Source: DATBGO01 sp963840095 (GTDB lineage Bacteria > Actinomycetota > Actinomycetes > Streptosporangiales > Streptosporangiaceae). Taken from it: a stretch of DNA of 64,000 bases. The translations under genes and the position numbers were made by a program. The stretch lies in the NCBI GenBank assembly GCA_963840095.1, contig CAWIXN010000007.1, positions 101,948-165,947 on the forward strand. The letters run 5' to 3'. The notes beneath the pieces are model-generated. The model saw only the letters and a program-made list of their open reading frames with translations. It searched no databases and was not told the DNA's origin. This document shows, piece by piece, positions 8,198 through 16,076 of this stretch. How positions within the stretch are numbered: the stretch's first letter is position 1; every line of letters starts with the position of its first letter.

Positions 8198-8344
8198 ATG
8201 ACCTTGCGCCTGACGAGAGAAGGGGCATCAGCGGGCCCGCTGCCCGGCGCCGTGCTGCCGGGCGCCGTGCCGCCGGGCGCCGTGCCGCCGGGCGCCGTGC
8301 CGCCGGGCGCCGTGCTGCCGTGCGCCGTGGAAGGTGTGACATGA
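8198..8344 (+). CDS. repeat-encoded leader ORF coupled to the TetR gene
   Basis: A 48-residue ORF starts at ATG 8198 after a strong AAGGAGAAGGGA site, better than that of the TetR gene itself. After MTLRLTREGASAG it consists of six five-residue repeats of the type PGAVL/PGAVP, ending in EGVT. Its TGA (8342-8344) overlaps the ATG of the TetR gene (8341-8343), the usual arrangement for translational coupling. No known peptide family is recognised. It could set the translation level of the regulator, or it could be a small protein in its own right. The same architecture recurs before paaX at 37122. Confidence 0.55.
   Translation: MTLRLTREGASAGPLPGAVLPGAVPPGAVPPGAVPPGAVLPCAVEGVT
8240..8329 (+). 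repeat. six 15-bp tandem repeats
   Basis: Six head-to-tail units of CCGCCGGGCGCCGTG, differing at one or two bases, lie inside the leader ORF. The unit length is a multiple of three, so copy-number change would keep the frame. Confidence 0.9.
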
Positions 8345-8967
8345 CGGGCGTGGCGCCGCGGCGGGGACGGCCGCGCAGCGAGGCGGCGCACAAGGCGATC
8401 CTCGAAGCCGCTGCCGAACTTCTCCTGGCGCGCGGGCTGGGAGCGGTCAGCATGGACGCGGTCGCCGAGCGCGCCGGGGTCAGCAAGGCCACCATTTACC
8501 GCTGGTGGCCCACTAAGGAGAGCCTCGCGCTAGACGCGCTTTACCACGAATGGGCCAGCGTTCCCGCGGCCAGGGATACCGGCTCGCTCCGCGGCGACCT
8601 GCTTTCCCTCCTGCGTCCGTGGGCCCGGCTCGCCGGCAGCAGGCCATACGGACGCGTGATCGCCGCACTCCTGACCGAGGCCCAGACCGACCCGACATTC
8701 GCCGCCGAATACCGCGAGCGCTTCGTCGAGCCGCGCCGCGACCAGGCGCGCGCCATCTTCCGCCGCGCGATCGAGCGCGGCGAGATCCCGGCCGGCGTGA
8801 AGGTCGAGGTCGCGCTCGACCTGCTCTACGGTCCGCTGTACCACAGGCTCCTGCACGGCCATGCGCCGCTCAACGATCGCTTCGTCCGCGACGTCATCGA
8901 CACGGCCCTCGACGGCATCGCCCCGGATCTGGCCCGCACTGCCGACCGCCGCGAAACCCTCCCCTGA
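8341..8967 (+). CDS. TetR/AcrR-family transcriptional regulator
   Basis: A 208-residue repressor. The N-terminal helix-turn-helix runs from AAHKAILEAAAELL to VSKATIYRWWPTKESL (about residues 15-60). The rest is the helical ligand/dimer domain of the TetR_C group (RFVEPRRDQARAIFRRAIERGE). The ATG at 8341 follows GGAAGG and overlaps the stop of the repeat-rich leader ORF. It most likely represses the divergent membrane-protein gene and perhaps itself through the palindrome at 8115-8136. The ligand is not predictable. Confidence 0.9.
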   Translation: MTGVAPRRGRPRSEAAHKAILEAAAELLLARGLGAVSMDAVAERAGVSKATIYRWWPTKESLALDALYHEWASVPAARDTGSLRGDLLSLLRPWARLAGSRPYGRVIAALLTEAQTDPTFAAEYRERFVEPRRDQARAIFRRAIERGEIPAGVKVEVALDLLYGPLYHRLLHGHAPLNDRFVRDVIDTALDGIAPDLARTADRRETLP

Positions 8968-9114
8968 CCCTGAGCCGATGCCGCGGGATCCCCCGACGTC
9001 AGGGGATCCGGGCACCTGCCTCGTTGTGCTGGCGCGCCGCCGCATAGCGGGGCACGATCGAGGAAGCCACGAGGCGGACGCGCGGGCGCCGCCACATCCC
9101 GGGAGGGGCGAGGA

Positions 9115-9939
9115 ATGCCTACTGTGCACGCCAACGGTATCGAGATCTACTACGAGGTCCAGGGCCAGGGCGAACCGGTCGTTCTCATTCCCTATCTCGC
9201 CGCCGATCAGGCCTGCTACGCCTTCCAGGTCGCCGAGTACGCCAAGCAGTTCAGCTGCTTCACCGTGGATCTCCGTGGCGCCGGCCTGTCCAGCAAGCCC
9301 TCCGGCCCTTATACGACCGAACTGCTCGCCGACGACATCGCAGCGTTCATGCAGGCAGTCGGCCTGGATCGCGCTCACGTGTCGGGCCTGTCGCTAGGCG
9401 CGGCGACCGGCATGTGGCTGGCCGCCAAGCACCCGGCCCGGGTGAAGTCGCTCTCGCTGCACAGCGCCTGGCCAAGCACCGACCCTTTTCTGCGCGTGGT
9501 GGTCGAGGGCTGGCGGATCATCGCGCGGGGCCTGGATGACGTGACCGACATGGTGATCAAGGGGATCTTCCCCTGGTGCTTCACCCCTGAGCTGTACGCC
9601 GCACGACCCGAGTACATCGACTCTCTGGCCGACTTCGTGCGCAGCAGGCCGATGCCGCCGGTGGATGCCTTCCTCCGCCAGTCGCAGGCAGTCCTTGACC
9701 ACGATGCACGGGAGGTGCTCAGCTCAATCCAGGCGCCCACCCTGATCACCTTCGGGGCGCATGACCTGGTCACCTCGACCCGCTTCGCCGACCCGCTCAG
9801 CGCCGGGATCGCGGGGTCCGAGGTGGTTGTCTTCGACGACTGTGCCCACGCCCCGATCTACGAGAACGTCGAGGAGTTCAACCGACGGACCGAGGAGTTC
9901 CTGCAGCGCCACTCCGGGAGCGACCCCGCCGATCAGTGA
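9115..9939 (+). CDS. alpha/beta-fold hydrolase
   Basis: A 274-residue cytoplasmic hydrolase of the 3-oxoadipate enol-lactonase / peroxidase-like branch. The nucleophile is in VSGLSLGAA (about residue 93), the acid is in FGAHDLV and the histidine is in DCAHAPIYE, with the oxyanion region near LIPYLAADQ. The ATG follows GGGAGGGGCGAGGA. It stands alone downstream of the TetR gene (147 bp gap). It may hydrolyse an ester or lactone, but the substrate is unknown. A pcaD role is possible given pobA in the window, though the distance argues against a direct link. Confidence 0.85.
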   Translation: MPTVHANGIEIYYEVQGQGEPVVLIPYLAADQACYAFQVAEYAKQFSCFTVDLRGAGLSSKPSGPYTTELLADDIAAFMQAVGLDRAHVSGLSLGAATGMWLAAKHPARVKSLSLHSAWPSTDPFLRVVVEGWRIIARGLDDVTDMVIKGIFPWCFTPELYAARPEYIDSLADFVRSRPMPPVDAFLRQSQAVLDHDAREVLSSIQAPTLITFGAHDLVTSTRFADPLSAGIAGSEVVVFDDCAHAPIYENVEEFNRRTEEFLQRHSGSDPADQ

Positions 9940-10151
9940 CTCTCGGCCCTCTTGGCGTACTGGCGGACCTGGCCATGGCAGTGCTCGACAAGCTCTGGAC
10001 ACTCACCAGCCACCTGCGCACGACCGGACAAGGTGGTGGTGATCGAGCTGGAGCACAGGGCCTACGGGCGGCTTATCATCCAGGTCGATTCATCCAGGTC
10101 GATGATCCGCAGGCGACCACCGAAGTCACTGAGGCCGCCCGGCACCGCTAA
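9940..10151 (+). pseudogene. decayed small ORF with a 14-bp duplication
   Basis: The region reads as a broken gene. One frame gives KVVVIELEHRAYGRLIIQVD. A 14-bp direct duplication (TCATCCAGGTCGAT at 10076-10089 and 10090-10103) then shifts the frame. Without the second copy the product would continue DDPQATTEVTEAARHR to the TAA at 10149. No start with a ribosome site remains, and the family is not recognised. Confidence 0.4.
10076..10103 (+). repeat. 14-bp direct duplication
   Basis: TCATCCAGGTCGAT is present twice in immediate succession. Because 14 is not a multiple of three, it breaks the reading frame of the remnant around it. It looks like a recent slippage event. Confidence 0.85.
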
Positions 10152-10241
10152 GGTGACCTACCGGTCATTACCTGGCCGGTCCGCCGATCGCCCGGCGCTG
10201 CCGAAGGAGGATCCGGCGCAGCCCGAGGGGGGACATTGCCG

Positions 10242-11108
10242 ATGTGCGAGACGGGGCGCCCAGGTCTCCCGCGCGCCGACGGCTACCGCCTGGTGCTGCT
10301 GCGTCACGGGGAAAGCGAATGGAACGCCAGCAACCAATTCGCCGGCTGGGTGAATGTGGCCCTGACCGCCGACGGCGAACGGGAGGCGGTCCGCGCCGGA
10401 CGGCTGCTTCGCGGGCAAGGGCTACTTCCGAGCCTCGCGCATACGTCAGTACAGGGACGGACGATCCGCACCGCCAATCTGGCCCTAGCTGAGTGCGACC
10501 GGGACTGGATCCCGGTACGCCGGTCGTGGCGGCTCAACTCGAACCACTACGGCGCGCTGCAGGGCAGGAATAAGGCTCAGGTGCGGCAGGAAGTCGGCGA
10601 CCAACAGTTCATGGCGTGGCGCAGGTCCTACAACGCGCCGCCGCCACTGCTCGCCGCCGATGCGCCGTACTCACAGTTCGCCGACCCCCGCTACACGGTG
10701 ATCCCGCCCGACGCGCGACCGCGCGGCGAGTCGCTCAGGGACGTGACCGCCCGGCTGCTGCCGTACTGGTACGACGCAATCATCCCGGACCTGCTCACCG
10801 GAGCGTGCGTGCTCGTCGTCTCGCATGGCAACACGCTGCGGGCCCTGATCAGGCATCTCGATGGCCTATCCGACGCGCAGGTAACCGAGCTGAACGTTCC
10901 CACCGGGATCCCGCTGGCCTACGAGCTGGGCCAGGACATGCGGCCAGTGGTCAGGGGCGGCCGCTATCTCGGCCCGTCGCCTGCCGCATCGCCAGGCGCA
11001 CCACCCCCAGGCGCACCCCCGCCTACCGCACCCCCGCCAGGCGCACCCCCGCCGGGCGCACCCCCGCCTGCCGCACCCCCGCCAGGCCGACGGAATGGAG
11101 CCGAGTGA
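10242..11108 (+). CDS. gpmA: 2,3-bisphosphoglycerate-dependent phosphoglycerate mutase
   Basis: Interconverts 3- and 2-phosphoglycerate in glycolysis through a phosphohistidine. Signature blocks are present: LVLLRHGESEWN (catalytic His), FAGWVNVALT, WRLNSNHYGALQG, GESLRDVTARLLPYW and VVSHGNTLRALIRHLDG (second His). The usual TSVLKRAIRT block reads TSVQGRTIRT, so the Lys-Arg pair is altered, and the enzyme may be a divergent paralogue. The ATG at 10242 follows GAGGGGGGA by eight bases. The last 45 residues are a Pro/Gly/Ala repeat tail not found in ordinary dPGMs, encoded by tandem 15-bp units. Confidence 0.88.
   Translation: MCETGRPGLPRADGYRLVLLRHGESEWNASNQFAGWVNVALTADGEREAVRAGRLLRGQGLLPSLAHTSVQGRTIRTANLALAECDRDWIPVRRSWRLNSNHYGALQGRNKAQVRQEVGDQQFMAWRRSYNAPPPLLAADAPYSQFADPRYTVIPPDARPRGESLRDVTARLLPYWYDAIIPDLLTGACVLVVSHGNTLRALIRHLDGLSDAQVTELNVPTGIPLAYELGQDMRPVVRGGRYLGPSPAASPGAPPPGAPPPTAPPPGAPPPGAPPPAAPPPGRRNGAE
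10988..11090 (+). repeat. 15-bp tandem repeats in the gpmA tail
   Basis: About six units of CCAGGCGCACCCCCG, with small changes such as CCTACCGCACCCCCG, encode the PPPGA-type tail of the mutase. All are in frame. Confidence 0.85.
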
Positions 11109-11380
11109 ATCTGCCGTTGGGTAACGGAGAATCAGCCGAACCGCAGATTCGCCAGGCGACACGGCCGGGCTCGCCCGGCTCTGTTGGTTACGCCTGGGGC
11201 CAGAGTGGCAAAAGCGGCCGGCACCGGTGTGATCAGCGACACCTGAGCCGCCGCGCGGTCCCCTGGATAGGCGGTCAGTAGAACAACGGGTCGTAACAGG
11301 CGCGCGAGCCGGCGGTGCCACCCGAATCGAGTCACGTCCGCACCAGCAGTCTCGCCAGCCCCGCCAGCCGAGGGACAGCA

Positions 11381-11432
11381 AATGATCTTGACGGGTTTTC
11401 AGTACATATCGCTGAGCAACGGTCAAGATCAT
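11381..11432. repeat. intergenic hairpin element, copy A
   Basis: A 52-bp palindromic element lies in a 560-bp gap between gpmA and the MFS gene. The arms ATGATCTTGAC (11382-11392) and GTCAAGATCAT (11422-11432) are perfect, and the pairing extends inward with mismatches to a TACATATCG loop (11403-11411). A second copy with a changed stem but the same loop is at 36933-36985. No T-tract follows, so it is not a classical terminator. The rest of the 11109-11672 gap shows only the operator at 11587. Confidence 0.75.
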
Positions 11433-11586
11433 CGGAAAGCCGTGGATAAGCCACTGAACCGGACCCAGGTTCCCGGGGGTCGCACTGAAACTCCTGTGTC
11501 CCCAGAGACAAGAGCAGCCAAAGACACGACAGTGACGCACCTGATCAGCGCCGGGCACGCTCGGCCGCCGGGAGCTTAGGGGACGA

Positions 11587-11606
11587 ATCTAACGTTGACG
11601 TTAGAT
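11587..11606. promoter_or_regulatory. palindromic operator before the MFS-merR operon
   Basis: A perfect inverted repeat ATCTAACG-TTGA-CGTTAGAT lies 67 bp before the MFS start. It is AT-richer than its surroundings. It is a good candidate binding site for the MerR-type regulator encoded by the second gene of the same operon, which would make the operon autoregulated. Confidence 0.6.
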
Positions 11607-11672
11607 CCGGTAAGATCGGGCTCGGCACTCGACGGTTCACCGAGAGCGCATCGACGGCAGCAGGGAAGGTAC

Positions 11673-13601
11673 ATGACAACGGCGGGACAGCAGGAAGCGG
11701 CGACCTCGACCAAACGCAAGCGGAGCGTCCATTACAAGTGGATTGCCTTGTCCAACACCACGCTCGGCATCATGATGGTCACGATCAACCAGTCGATCTT
11801 GCTGATCTCGCTTCCGGCACTGTTCCGCGGTATCAACCTCAATCCGCTCGCGCCGTCCAACACGTCCTATTTCCTCTGGGTCTTCCTCGGATTCCTGCTT
11901 GTCACGGCGGTGCTGGTGGTCAGCCTCGGACGAGTGGGCGATATCTACGGCCGGGTCCGCATGTACAACCTGGGCTTCGCCGTCTTCACGCTCTTCTCGA
12001 TCCTGCTCTCGGTGACATTCCTCACCGGGGTGCCCGGAGCCCTGTGGATCATCATCATGAGGATCTTCCAGGGGGTCGGCGGCGCGTTCCTGTTCGCCAA
12101 CTCCACCGCCATCCTGACCGACGCGTTCCCCGAGGACGAGCGGGGCAAGGCGATGGGGATCAACGGCATCGCCGCGGTGAGCGGCTCATTCCTCGGGCTC
12201 CTCCTGGGCGGTGTGCTAGCCCCCATCGATTGGCGGCTGGTCTTCCTGGTGTCGGTTCCTTTTGGCCTGTTCGGCACCGTCTGGGCCTACCTCATGCTCC
12301 ACGACAACGGGGTCCGGATCCCGGCCAAGATCGACTGGCTGGGCAACGCCCTGTTCGCCATCGGGCTGATCTCGGTGCTGACCGGGATCGTGTACTCCCT
12401 GCTGCCGTACGGCGGCCACCCCACCGGCTGGACCAATCCCTATGTGCTGGCCGCCATCTTCGGTGGGATCGCGATCCTCGTCCTGTTCACGTGGGTAGAG
12501 ACCAAGGTGCCGCAGCCCATGTTCCGGCTGAACCTGTTCCGGATCCGGGCGTTCACGGCCGGCAACATCGCCGGGCTGCTCGGTGCCCTCGGCCGCGGCG
12601 GCATTCAGTTCATGCTGATCATCTGGCTGCAGGGAATCTGGCTCCCGCAGCATGGCAAGAGCTTCGCCGAGACCCCGCTGTGGGCAGGCATTGCCATGGT
12701 CCCGCTCACCCTCGGGTTCCTCATCACCGGCCCGCTAGCCGGGGCCCTGTCTGACCGCTACGGGGCCAGGGCGTTCGCTACCGGCGGCCTGATTGTCTCC
12801 GGGATCAGTTTCCTGCTGCTCGAACTGCTTCCCATCAACTTCAAATACATCTGGTTCGCCGTGCTCGTCTTCCTGTTCGCGGTGGGCATGGGGCTGTTCT
12901 TCTCCCCCAACCAGGCCGCGGTCATGAACAGCCTCCCGCCGGACCAGCGCGGCGCGGGCGCTGGGATGCTCAACACCTTCCAGAACTCGGCCACCGTCCT
13001 TTCCATGGGCCTGTTCTTCACCATTGTCACCCTGGGCTTGGCCTCGCGCCTTCCTTCTCATCTGTATCGCGGTCTGGTCGCCGCAGGAGTCGCGCCCTCC
13101 GCCGCCCACGCGGTCGCCAACGAGCCGCCGATCGGCGCCTTGTTCTCGGCATTCCTCGGGTTCAACCCCATTAAGGAGCTGCTCGGTCCTACCGGAGCGC
13201 TCCAGCACCTGCCGCCCGGCCAAGCCGCGTATATCACCGGCCGGTCGTTCTTCCCGCAGCTGATCGAGCAACCGTTCGCTGCCGGCCTGCACCTGGCGTT
13301 CACGTTCGCGGCTATCGCGACCGCCATCGCCATCGTGGCCTCCGCCCTGCGCGGCCGGCGCTACATGCACCGGATCGAGCCGCTCGCCGAGGAACTCGCC
13401 GAGGGTGCGGCGGAGTCGGCGGCGCTTTACGGCCTCGACGAGTCAGCGGGCCTGGTGGGCCTCGGCGCCGACGCCGCGGCTGAGTCCCAGCCAAACGGAA
13501 GCTCGAACGGAAGGGCCACCAGAAAGGCAACCGGGCAGCTGGCCGGCCCGGTCGGCGCCGGGCAGGACGACGAACTAGACACCTCGCACGGAGCCAGCTG
13601 A
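11673..13601 (+). CDS. MFS drug-efflux transporter, DHA2 (14-TMS) type
   Basis: A 642-residue inner-membrane proton antiporter. Hydrophobic helices begin at WIALSNTTLGIMMVTINQSILLISLPALF. Motif A is seen in GRVGDIYGRVRMYN, motif C in the GINGIAAVSGSFLGLLLGGVL region, and a second motif-A-like loop in GALSDRYGARAFATGG. A loop of about 80 residues between the last two helices and a 90-residue polar C-terminal tail are additions. The ATG at 11673 follows GGGAAGGT; an upstream in-frame codon at 11595 lies on the operator and was rejected. merR follows after 4 bp in the same operon. The substrate is probably a toxic organic compound. Confidence 0.9.
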   Translation: MTTAGQQEAATSTKRKRSVHYKWIALSNTTLGIMMVTINQSILLISLPALFRGINLNPLAPSNTSYFLWVFLGFLLVTAVLVVSLGRVGDIYGRVRMYNLGFAVFTLFSILLSVTFLTGVPGALWIIIMRIFQGVGGAFLFANSTAILTDAFPEDERGKAMGINGIAAVSGSFLGLLLGGVLAPIDWRLVFLVSVPFGLFGTVWAYLMLHDNGVRIPAKIDWLGNALFAIGLISVLTGIVYSLLPYGGHPTGWTNPYVLAAIFGGIAILVLFTWVETKVPQPMFRLNLFRIRAFTAGNIAGLLGALGRGGIQFMLIIWLQGIWLPQHGKSFAETPLWAGIAMVPLTLGFLITGPLAGALSDRYGARAFATGGLIVSGISFLLLELLPINFKYIWFAVLVFLFAVGMGLFFSPNQAAVMNSLPPDQRGAGAGMLNTFQNSATVLSMGLFFTIVTLGLASRLPSHLYRGLVAAGVAPSAAHAVANEPPIGALFSAFLGFNPIKELLGPTGALQHLPPGQAAYITGRSFFPQLIEQPFAAGLHLAFTFAAIATAIAIVASALRGRRYMHRIEPLAEELAEGAAESAALYGLDESAGLVGLGADAAAESQPNGSSNGRATRKATGQLAGPVGAGQDDELDTSHGAS

Positions 13602-13605
13602 GCCG

Positions 13606-14361
13606 GTGAATACGACGACAGGGACAGCCAGCCCCGCCGGTTCCGCGGCCGCCAAGGCGCGCGCCGGCGGCGGCGCAGTCCGTGCTGACGCCAGCACGGC
13701 CCACGCGGCCAGCACCGCCCACCCGGCCAGTACCGCCCACCCGGCCAGTACCGCCCACCCGGCCAGTACCGCCCACCCGGCCAGTACCGCCCACCCGGCC
13801 AGTACCGCCCACCCGGCCAGTACCGCCCACCCGGCCAGTACCGCCCACGCGGCCAGTACCGACGGCGCGGCCAGTACCGGCGGCGCGGCGGGCCCGGACC
13901 AAGTCGCTGGTGACGCGCGGTCGGCGGAGCACGGGCAACTGCTCGGCATCGGCGCGGCCGCAGCCCGGGTCGGCGTCTCGGAACGGGCCCTTCGCTACTA
14001 CCAGCAGCTTGGCCTGCTGGTTCCGGCCTGCACCACGCCGGGCGGGCTGCGCCGCTATTCGGAAGACGACATAGCCCGCGTCGCCCGGATCCGCGAGCTG
14101 CAGAACCTGCTCGGCCTCAACCTTGACGAGATCGCGATCGTGCTGCGCAGCGACGACCGGATGGCGGAGATTCGCCGCAGCTATCACGACGAGCGCACCA
14201 GCAATGCCGAGCGCAGGCGACTGACCAGCGAATGCATCACGCTCCAGGAGAACCTGCGCCGAACCGTCGAAGGTAAGCGGGCCGCGCTCGATAGCTTCCT
14301 CGCCGACCTGGACGCCCGGATCGGCCGGGCCCGGGGCCTGCTGGCCGAAGGCGACCAGTAG
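13606..14361 (+). CDS. MerR-family regulator with a repeat-rich N-terminus
   Basis: A 251-residue regulator. Residues 28-94 are eleven copies of a six-residue unit ASTAHP or variants. The MerR domain starts near residue 109 (LLGIGAAAARVGVSERALRYYQQLGLL), continues through the wing GGLRRYSEDDIARVARIRELQNLLGLNLDEI, and ends in a coiled coil (about 180-245). A DNA-binding domain placed after such an extension is unusual, since MerR proteins normally begin with it. The GTG at 13606 is 4 bp after the transporter stop, with GGAG some distance upstream, so coupling to the MFS gene is likely. It probably controls its own operon through the palindrome at 11587. Confidence 0.88.
   Translation: MNTTTGTASPAGSAAAKARAGGGAVRADASTAHAASTAHPASTAHPASTAHPASTAHPASTAHPASTAHPASTAHPASTAHAASTDGAASTGGAAGPDQVAGDARSAEHGQLLGIGAAAARVGVSERALRYYQQLGLLVPACTTPGGLRRYSEDDIARVARIRELQNLLGLNLDEIAIVLRSDDRMAEIRRSYHDERTSNAERRRLTSECITLQENLRRTVEGKRAALDSFLADLDARIGRARGLLAEGDQ
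13690..13887 (+). repeat. eleven 18-bp tandem repeats in the merR 5' end
   Basis: Units of GCCAGTACCGCCCACCCG, nine close and two degenerate, encode ASTAHP. The units in the middle are identical at the DNA level, which suggests recent expansion. Confidence 0.9.
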
Positions 14362-14510
14362 CGCCGACCAGGAAGGCAGCGGCGACCGCTATAGTCCGCC
14401 CCGGCCACCTGGACGTGGCCGGGGTTGCCCTCCTGCCCCGCGGAGTTGCCGACCCGGTGACCTGGCCATCCGTCTTAGCCTGCGGGCGGCGCCGGGTCTA
14501 TTGTCTCGGT

Positions 14511-15869
14511 ATGGACTTGCACGCATCATCAGCCGGGGGCCCGGCACTCGCCCAGGAACGCCGCCTCGTAACCGAGATCCCCGGGCCCGCTTCGCGCGAG
14601 CTGCTTGAGCGGCGGCAGCGCAGCGTGGCTCGCGGGCTCAGCCACGTCCTGCCCGTGTTCGTGACCGCTGCAGGCGGCGGCGTGGTTGTCGACGCGGACG
14701 GTAACTCGCTGATCGATTTCGGCTCGGGGATCGCCGTGACGTCAGTGGGTAACAGCGCAGAACTTGTCGTCGAGCGGGTCACTCACCAGGTGGCGCAGTT
14801 CACCCACACCTGCTTCATGGTCGCCCCTTACGAGGGCTACGTCGAAGTCTGCGAGGAACTCAACCGCGTCACGCCGGGCGAGCACGACAAGCGATCGGCG
14901 CTGTTCAACTCCGGCGCCGAGGCCGTCGAGAACGCGGTCAAGATCGCCAGGCACGCGACCGGCCGGTCGGCGGTCGTGGCCTTCGATCACGCCTACCATG
15001 GCCGGACCAACCTCACCATGGCGATGACCGCCAAGAACATGCCCTACAAGCAGGGGTTCGGCCCGTTCGCCTCAGATGTCTACCGGGTTCCGATGGCTTA
15101 CCCGCTGCGCTGGCCCGGCGGCCCGGCGCGGTGCGCGGCCGAGGCGCTCGACGTGGTGACCGGGCTGATCCACGCCCAGGTCGGCGAGCAGAACGTCGCG
15201 GCGGTGGTGACCGAGCCGATCCAGGGCGAGGGAGGTTTCATCGTGCCGCCTGACGGGTTCTTGCCCGGACTGGCCGCCTACTGCCAGGACAACGGGATCG
15301 TGCTGGTCGCCGACGAGATCCAGTCCGGGTTCTGCCGCTCTGGTGACTGGTTTGCCTGCGACCACGAAGGCGTGATCCCTGACCTGATCACCACGGCCAA
15401 GGGCATCGCGGGCGGACTACCGCTGGCGGGCGTGACCGGACGCGCGGAGATGATGGATGCCGTCCACCCCGGCGGCCTCGGCGGGACCTTCGGCGGCAAC
15501 CCGGTGGCCTGCGCTGCGGCGCTCGGCGCGATCGAGACCATGCGCAAGGAGGACCTGCCGTCCGCCGCGCGCCGGATCGGCGACATTATGCTGCCCAGGC
15601 TGCGCAAGCTCGCCGAGGCGCATCCGGTCATCGGTGACGTGCGCGGCCGCGGCGCGATGCTCGCCGTCGAGCTGGTCCAGCCGGGCACGCTAGTGCCGGA
15701 CGCCGCGGCGGCCGGCCGGGTGGCCAAGTCGTGCCATGCGGCCGGGCTCGTCGTACTTACCTGCGGGACCTACGGCAACGTGCTGCGCTTCCTGCCGCCG
15801 CTGGTGATCGGCGAGCAGTTGCTGACCGAGGGGCTCTCGATCCTCGAGGACGCGTTCGCCGCACTCTAG
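14511..15869 (+). CDS. gabT: 4-aminobutyrate aminotransferase
   Basis: A PLP-dependent class III transaminase of 452 residues that would convert GABA and 2-oxoglutarate to succinate semialdehyde and glutamate. Motifs seen: DFGSGIAVTSVGN, the FNSGAEAVENAVKIAR cofactor loop, AYHGRTNLTMAMT, EPIQGEGGFIVPP, the Asp in VLVADEIQSGF and the Schiff-base Lys in TTAKGIAGGLPL, followed by GGTFGGNPVACAAAL. Length and order fit actinobacterial GabT. The ATG at 14511 has only a weak ribosome site; an in-frame codon at 14415 is less likely. It is a single gene after the merR operon (149 bp). A specific GABA role is by family resemblance. Confidence 0.88.
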   Translation: MDLHASSAGGPALAQERRLVTEIPGPASRELLERRQRSVARGLSHVLPVFVTAAGGGVVVDADGNSLIDFGSGIAVTSVGNSAELVVERVTHQVAQFTHTCFMVAPYEGYVEVCEELNRVTPGEHDKRSALFNSGAEAVENAVKIARHATGRSAVVAFDHAYHGRTNLTMAMTAKNMPYKQGFGPFASDVYRVPMAYPLRWPGGPARCAAEALDVVTGLIHAQVGEQNVAAVVTEPIQGEGGFIVPPDGFLPGLAAYCQDNGIVLVADEIQSGFCRSGDWFACDHEGVIPDLITTAKGIAGGLPLAGVTGRAEMMDAVHPGGLGGTFGGNPVACAAALGAIETMRKEDLPSAARRIGDIMLPRLRKLAEAHPVIGDVRGRGAMLAVELVQPGTLVPDAAAAGRVAKSCHAAGLVVLTCGTYGNVLRFLPPLVIGEQLLTEGLSILEDAFAAL

Positions 15870-16076
15870 CGGCCATCAGGACGCCGCCGGGAGGCAGGAT
15901 GAGTGCGGGTTCACCGGGGGCGATGTCCCGGCCCGGCGCAGGAGGTCTTCACCGTCGAGCGCGGCTTCCGGGCTCCGGTCATGCGCCGCGGCGCGGTCTT
16001 ACTGCTCGTCGGGGCGGTGGCCGCCGTCCTGGCCGGCGCCGGTTTCCTCGGGCTTCGCCCCGCAAGGAGAATGCCT

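Noticed and set aside
8240..8329. CRISPR-like look of short regular repeats, also at 13690 and 58561
   Set aside because: Units are contiguous with no spacers, GC-rich, and in frame with ORFs; no cas genes are present.
11381..11432. Hairpin element A as a simple terminator of gpmA
   Set aside because: No T-run follows, it lies 270 bp after the stop, and the conserved loop shared with copy B is not explained by termination.
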